Shown here piece after piece: positions 63,401 through 64,000 of a stretch of DNA of 64,000 nt (position 1 is its first letter; each line of letters opens with the position of its first letter). The translations under genes were made by a program, and so were the position numbers. The notes beneath the pieces were generated by a model that was not told the origin of the DNA, ran no database searches, and saw only the letters and a list, made by a program, of their open reading frames with translations. Origin of the DNA: Liolophura sinensis (lineage: Eukaryota; Mollusca; Polyplacophora; Chitonida; Chitonidae); the NCBI RefSeq assembly GCF_032854445.1, contig NW_027017986.1:98559-162558 (forward strand). The letters are read 5' to 3'.

Positions 63401-63870
63401 GGTCGCGATTGTACATAGTTAATGTAGCCGATTTCAATTCGCAAAAAGACCAGGCAAAAATCCAAAAGTGGAAAAACTGTTCCAATGCTGCTGGTAAGAG
63501 GCTAATCCGACGTATTTTTTGACGAGAAATCGAATGGTGCAAACCGCGTTGCTCTCCGACCAATACTTTTGGCTGTAGCCACAAATGAATAATCATGATG
63601 TCAAGATCACGTGCCCAGCAACGGCTCTTACTCCATGGAAAACCAAGGGAAATTTGCAATTTTTCAACAGCTGGAGATGCCTGCCCAATTGCGCATCTTT
63701 TGGCACCTTATTGATGTGGGTCAGTGTTCAATTGTACTTTTACAGCGCACTGTATCAAGTACCTTGTGTTTTTTTTTATATACAAATGGTGTGGTTTTTC
63801 TACATGGAGATAAAGACATTGAGTTTGTCTTCGACTTAGAAGTAAGACCATTTGCTGGGTGAGTTAAATG
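60430..63870. other. Zone of clustered one-base indels at right end
   Basis: Examples: ACTTTTACAGCGG (60,435), GTCCTGGGC (60,593), GGGCTTACC (61,148), CTCTCGACC (61,352), CATTTTGCTG (61,648), CACAATGAAT (61,932), TGGCCAATTG (62,031), CTTATGATGTGGAG (62,058), CAGCACGGC (62,517), GGGTGGAGTT (62,755), GAGAATCG (62,973), CAGGTCGCG (63,400), AATCATGATG (63,591), CCTGCCCAATT (63,681) and AAGACCATTT (63,844). Units between 41,000 and 60,400 have almost none of these. Confidence 0.75.
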
Positions 63871-64000
63871 GGCTTGGCCCAAAGATTTGACGTCGTCTGG
63901 GCTACCGAAGGGCACATAACTTATAATGAAAAGTTGAATATAGTAATGACCAGTCGCGATTGTACATAGTTAATGTAGCCGATTTCAATTCGCAAAAAGA

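Larger units (their letters stand above)
36560..64000 (+). repeat. 550-bp satellite array, right homogenised block
   Basis: Fifty units, phase marks 36645, 37195, about 37745, 38299, 38849, 39399, 39948, 40495, 41049, 41599, 42149, 42699, 43248, 43798, 44348, 44898, 45448, 45999, about 46549, 47099, 47649, 48199, 48749, 49299, 49849, 50398, 50948, 51497, 52047, 52596, 53147, 53697, 54246, 54796, 55346, 55895, about 56446, 56996, 57547, 58097, 58646, 59196, 59746, 60295, 60844, 61394, about 61946 and 62495, 63043, about 63595. Clean units differ by few bases. The window ends inside a unit, so the array continues to the right. There is no gene or other element. Confidence 0.96.

Noticed and set aside
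1-64000. Hundreds of open frames of 60-146 codons on both strands
   Set aside because: They repeat with the unit, overlap in several frames at once, often start at TTG or internal ATGs, are broken by the same random changes as the rest of the unit, and cannot run on because 550 is not a multiple of three. None resembles a protein family I know.
1-64000. CRISPR array or other repeat-spacer system
   Set aside because: The repeat is 550 bp with no unique spacers; whole units are tandem and near-identical, and there are no cas-like genes.
1-64000. Synthetic or purely artefactual expansion of one unit
   Set aside because: Ordered sets of shared variants, several HOR periods and a LINE with target-site duplication are hard to produce artificially. 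Local duplication artefacts remain possible at 949-7373.

Overview
The window is one giant tandem array of an eukaryotic satellite DNA. About 116 head-to-tail copies of a unit of about 550 bp (roughly 41% G+C), all on the same strand, run from the first base to the last. The array continues past both window edges. The only other sequence is a 383-bp insertion at 9890-10272. No functional protein-coding gene, rRNA, tRNA or CRISPR locus can be supported.

The insertion reads as the 5'-truncated 3' end of a non-LTR retrotransposon (LINE). It has an in-frame reverse-transcriptase-ORF C-terminus of about 43 residues ending at a stop, an A+T-rich 3' UTR, a hairpin-bearing tail, five CATT repeats, and a 12-bp target-site duplication. 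An insertion-free copy of the same site survives at 11374-11385. The tail closely resembles, from memory, the 3' tail common in mollusc SINEs/LINEs, so the source is probably a mollusc, most likely a bivalve. This is an inference from one element; the satellite itself is not one I recognise.

Layout. 1-9889: older, diverged units (18 copies) with a nearly exact 7-unit duplication. 9890-10272: LINE fragment. 10273 to about 23,900: diverged units with 2-unit and 9-unit higher-order repeats (HORs); the second 9-unit copy is full of one-base indels. About 23,900-35,540: much more uniform units, with 3-unit HORs. 35,850-36,560: an island of 'old' variants inside the uniform block. 36,560-64,000: uniform block with 2-, 6- and 8-unit HORs and a marker unit type (short T-run, TTATCTTCG, AACTCCTGGG) that first appears at 35,544.

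The increase in homogeneity from left to right suggests that the left end lies nearer an array edge and the right nearer the actively homogenised core. A unit of 550 bp (3n+1) shifts frame at every copy, and all frames close within about one unit, so the many 60-146 codon open frames are by-products of repetition. Every unit carries a perfect 12-bp palindrome (TCTACATGTAGA) and several six-base palindromes (CACGTG, CCATGG, CAGCTG, GACGTC). These are the best candidates for protein-binding or structural function, for example in heterochromatin or a centromere. Several zones have dense single-base indels that look like consensus errors in a hard-to-polish repeat assembly.
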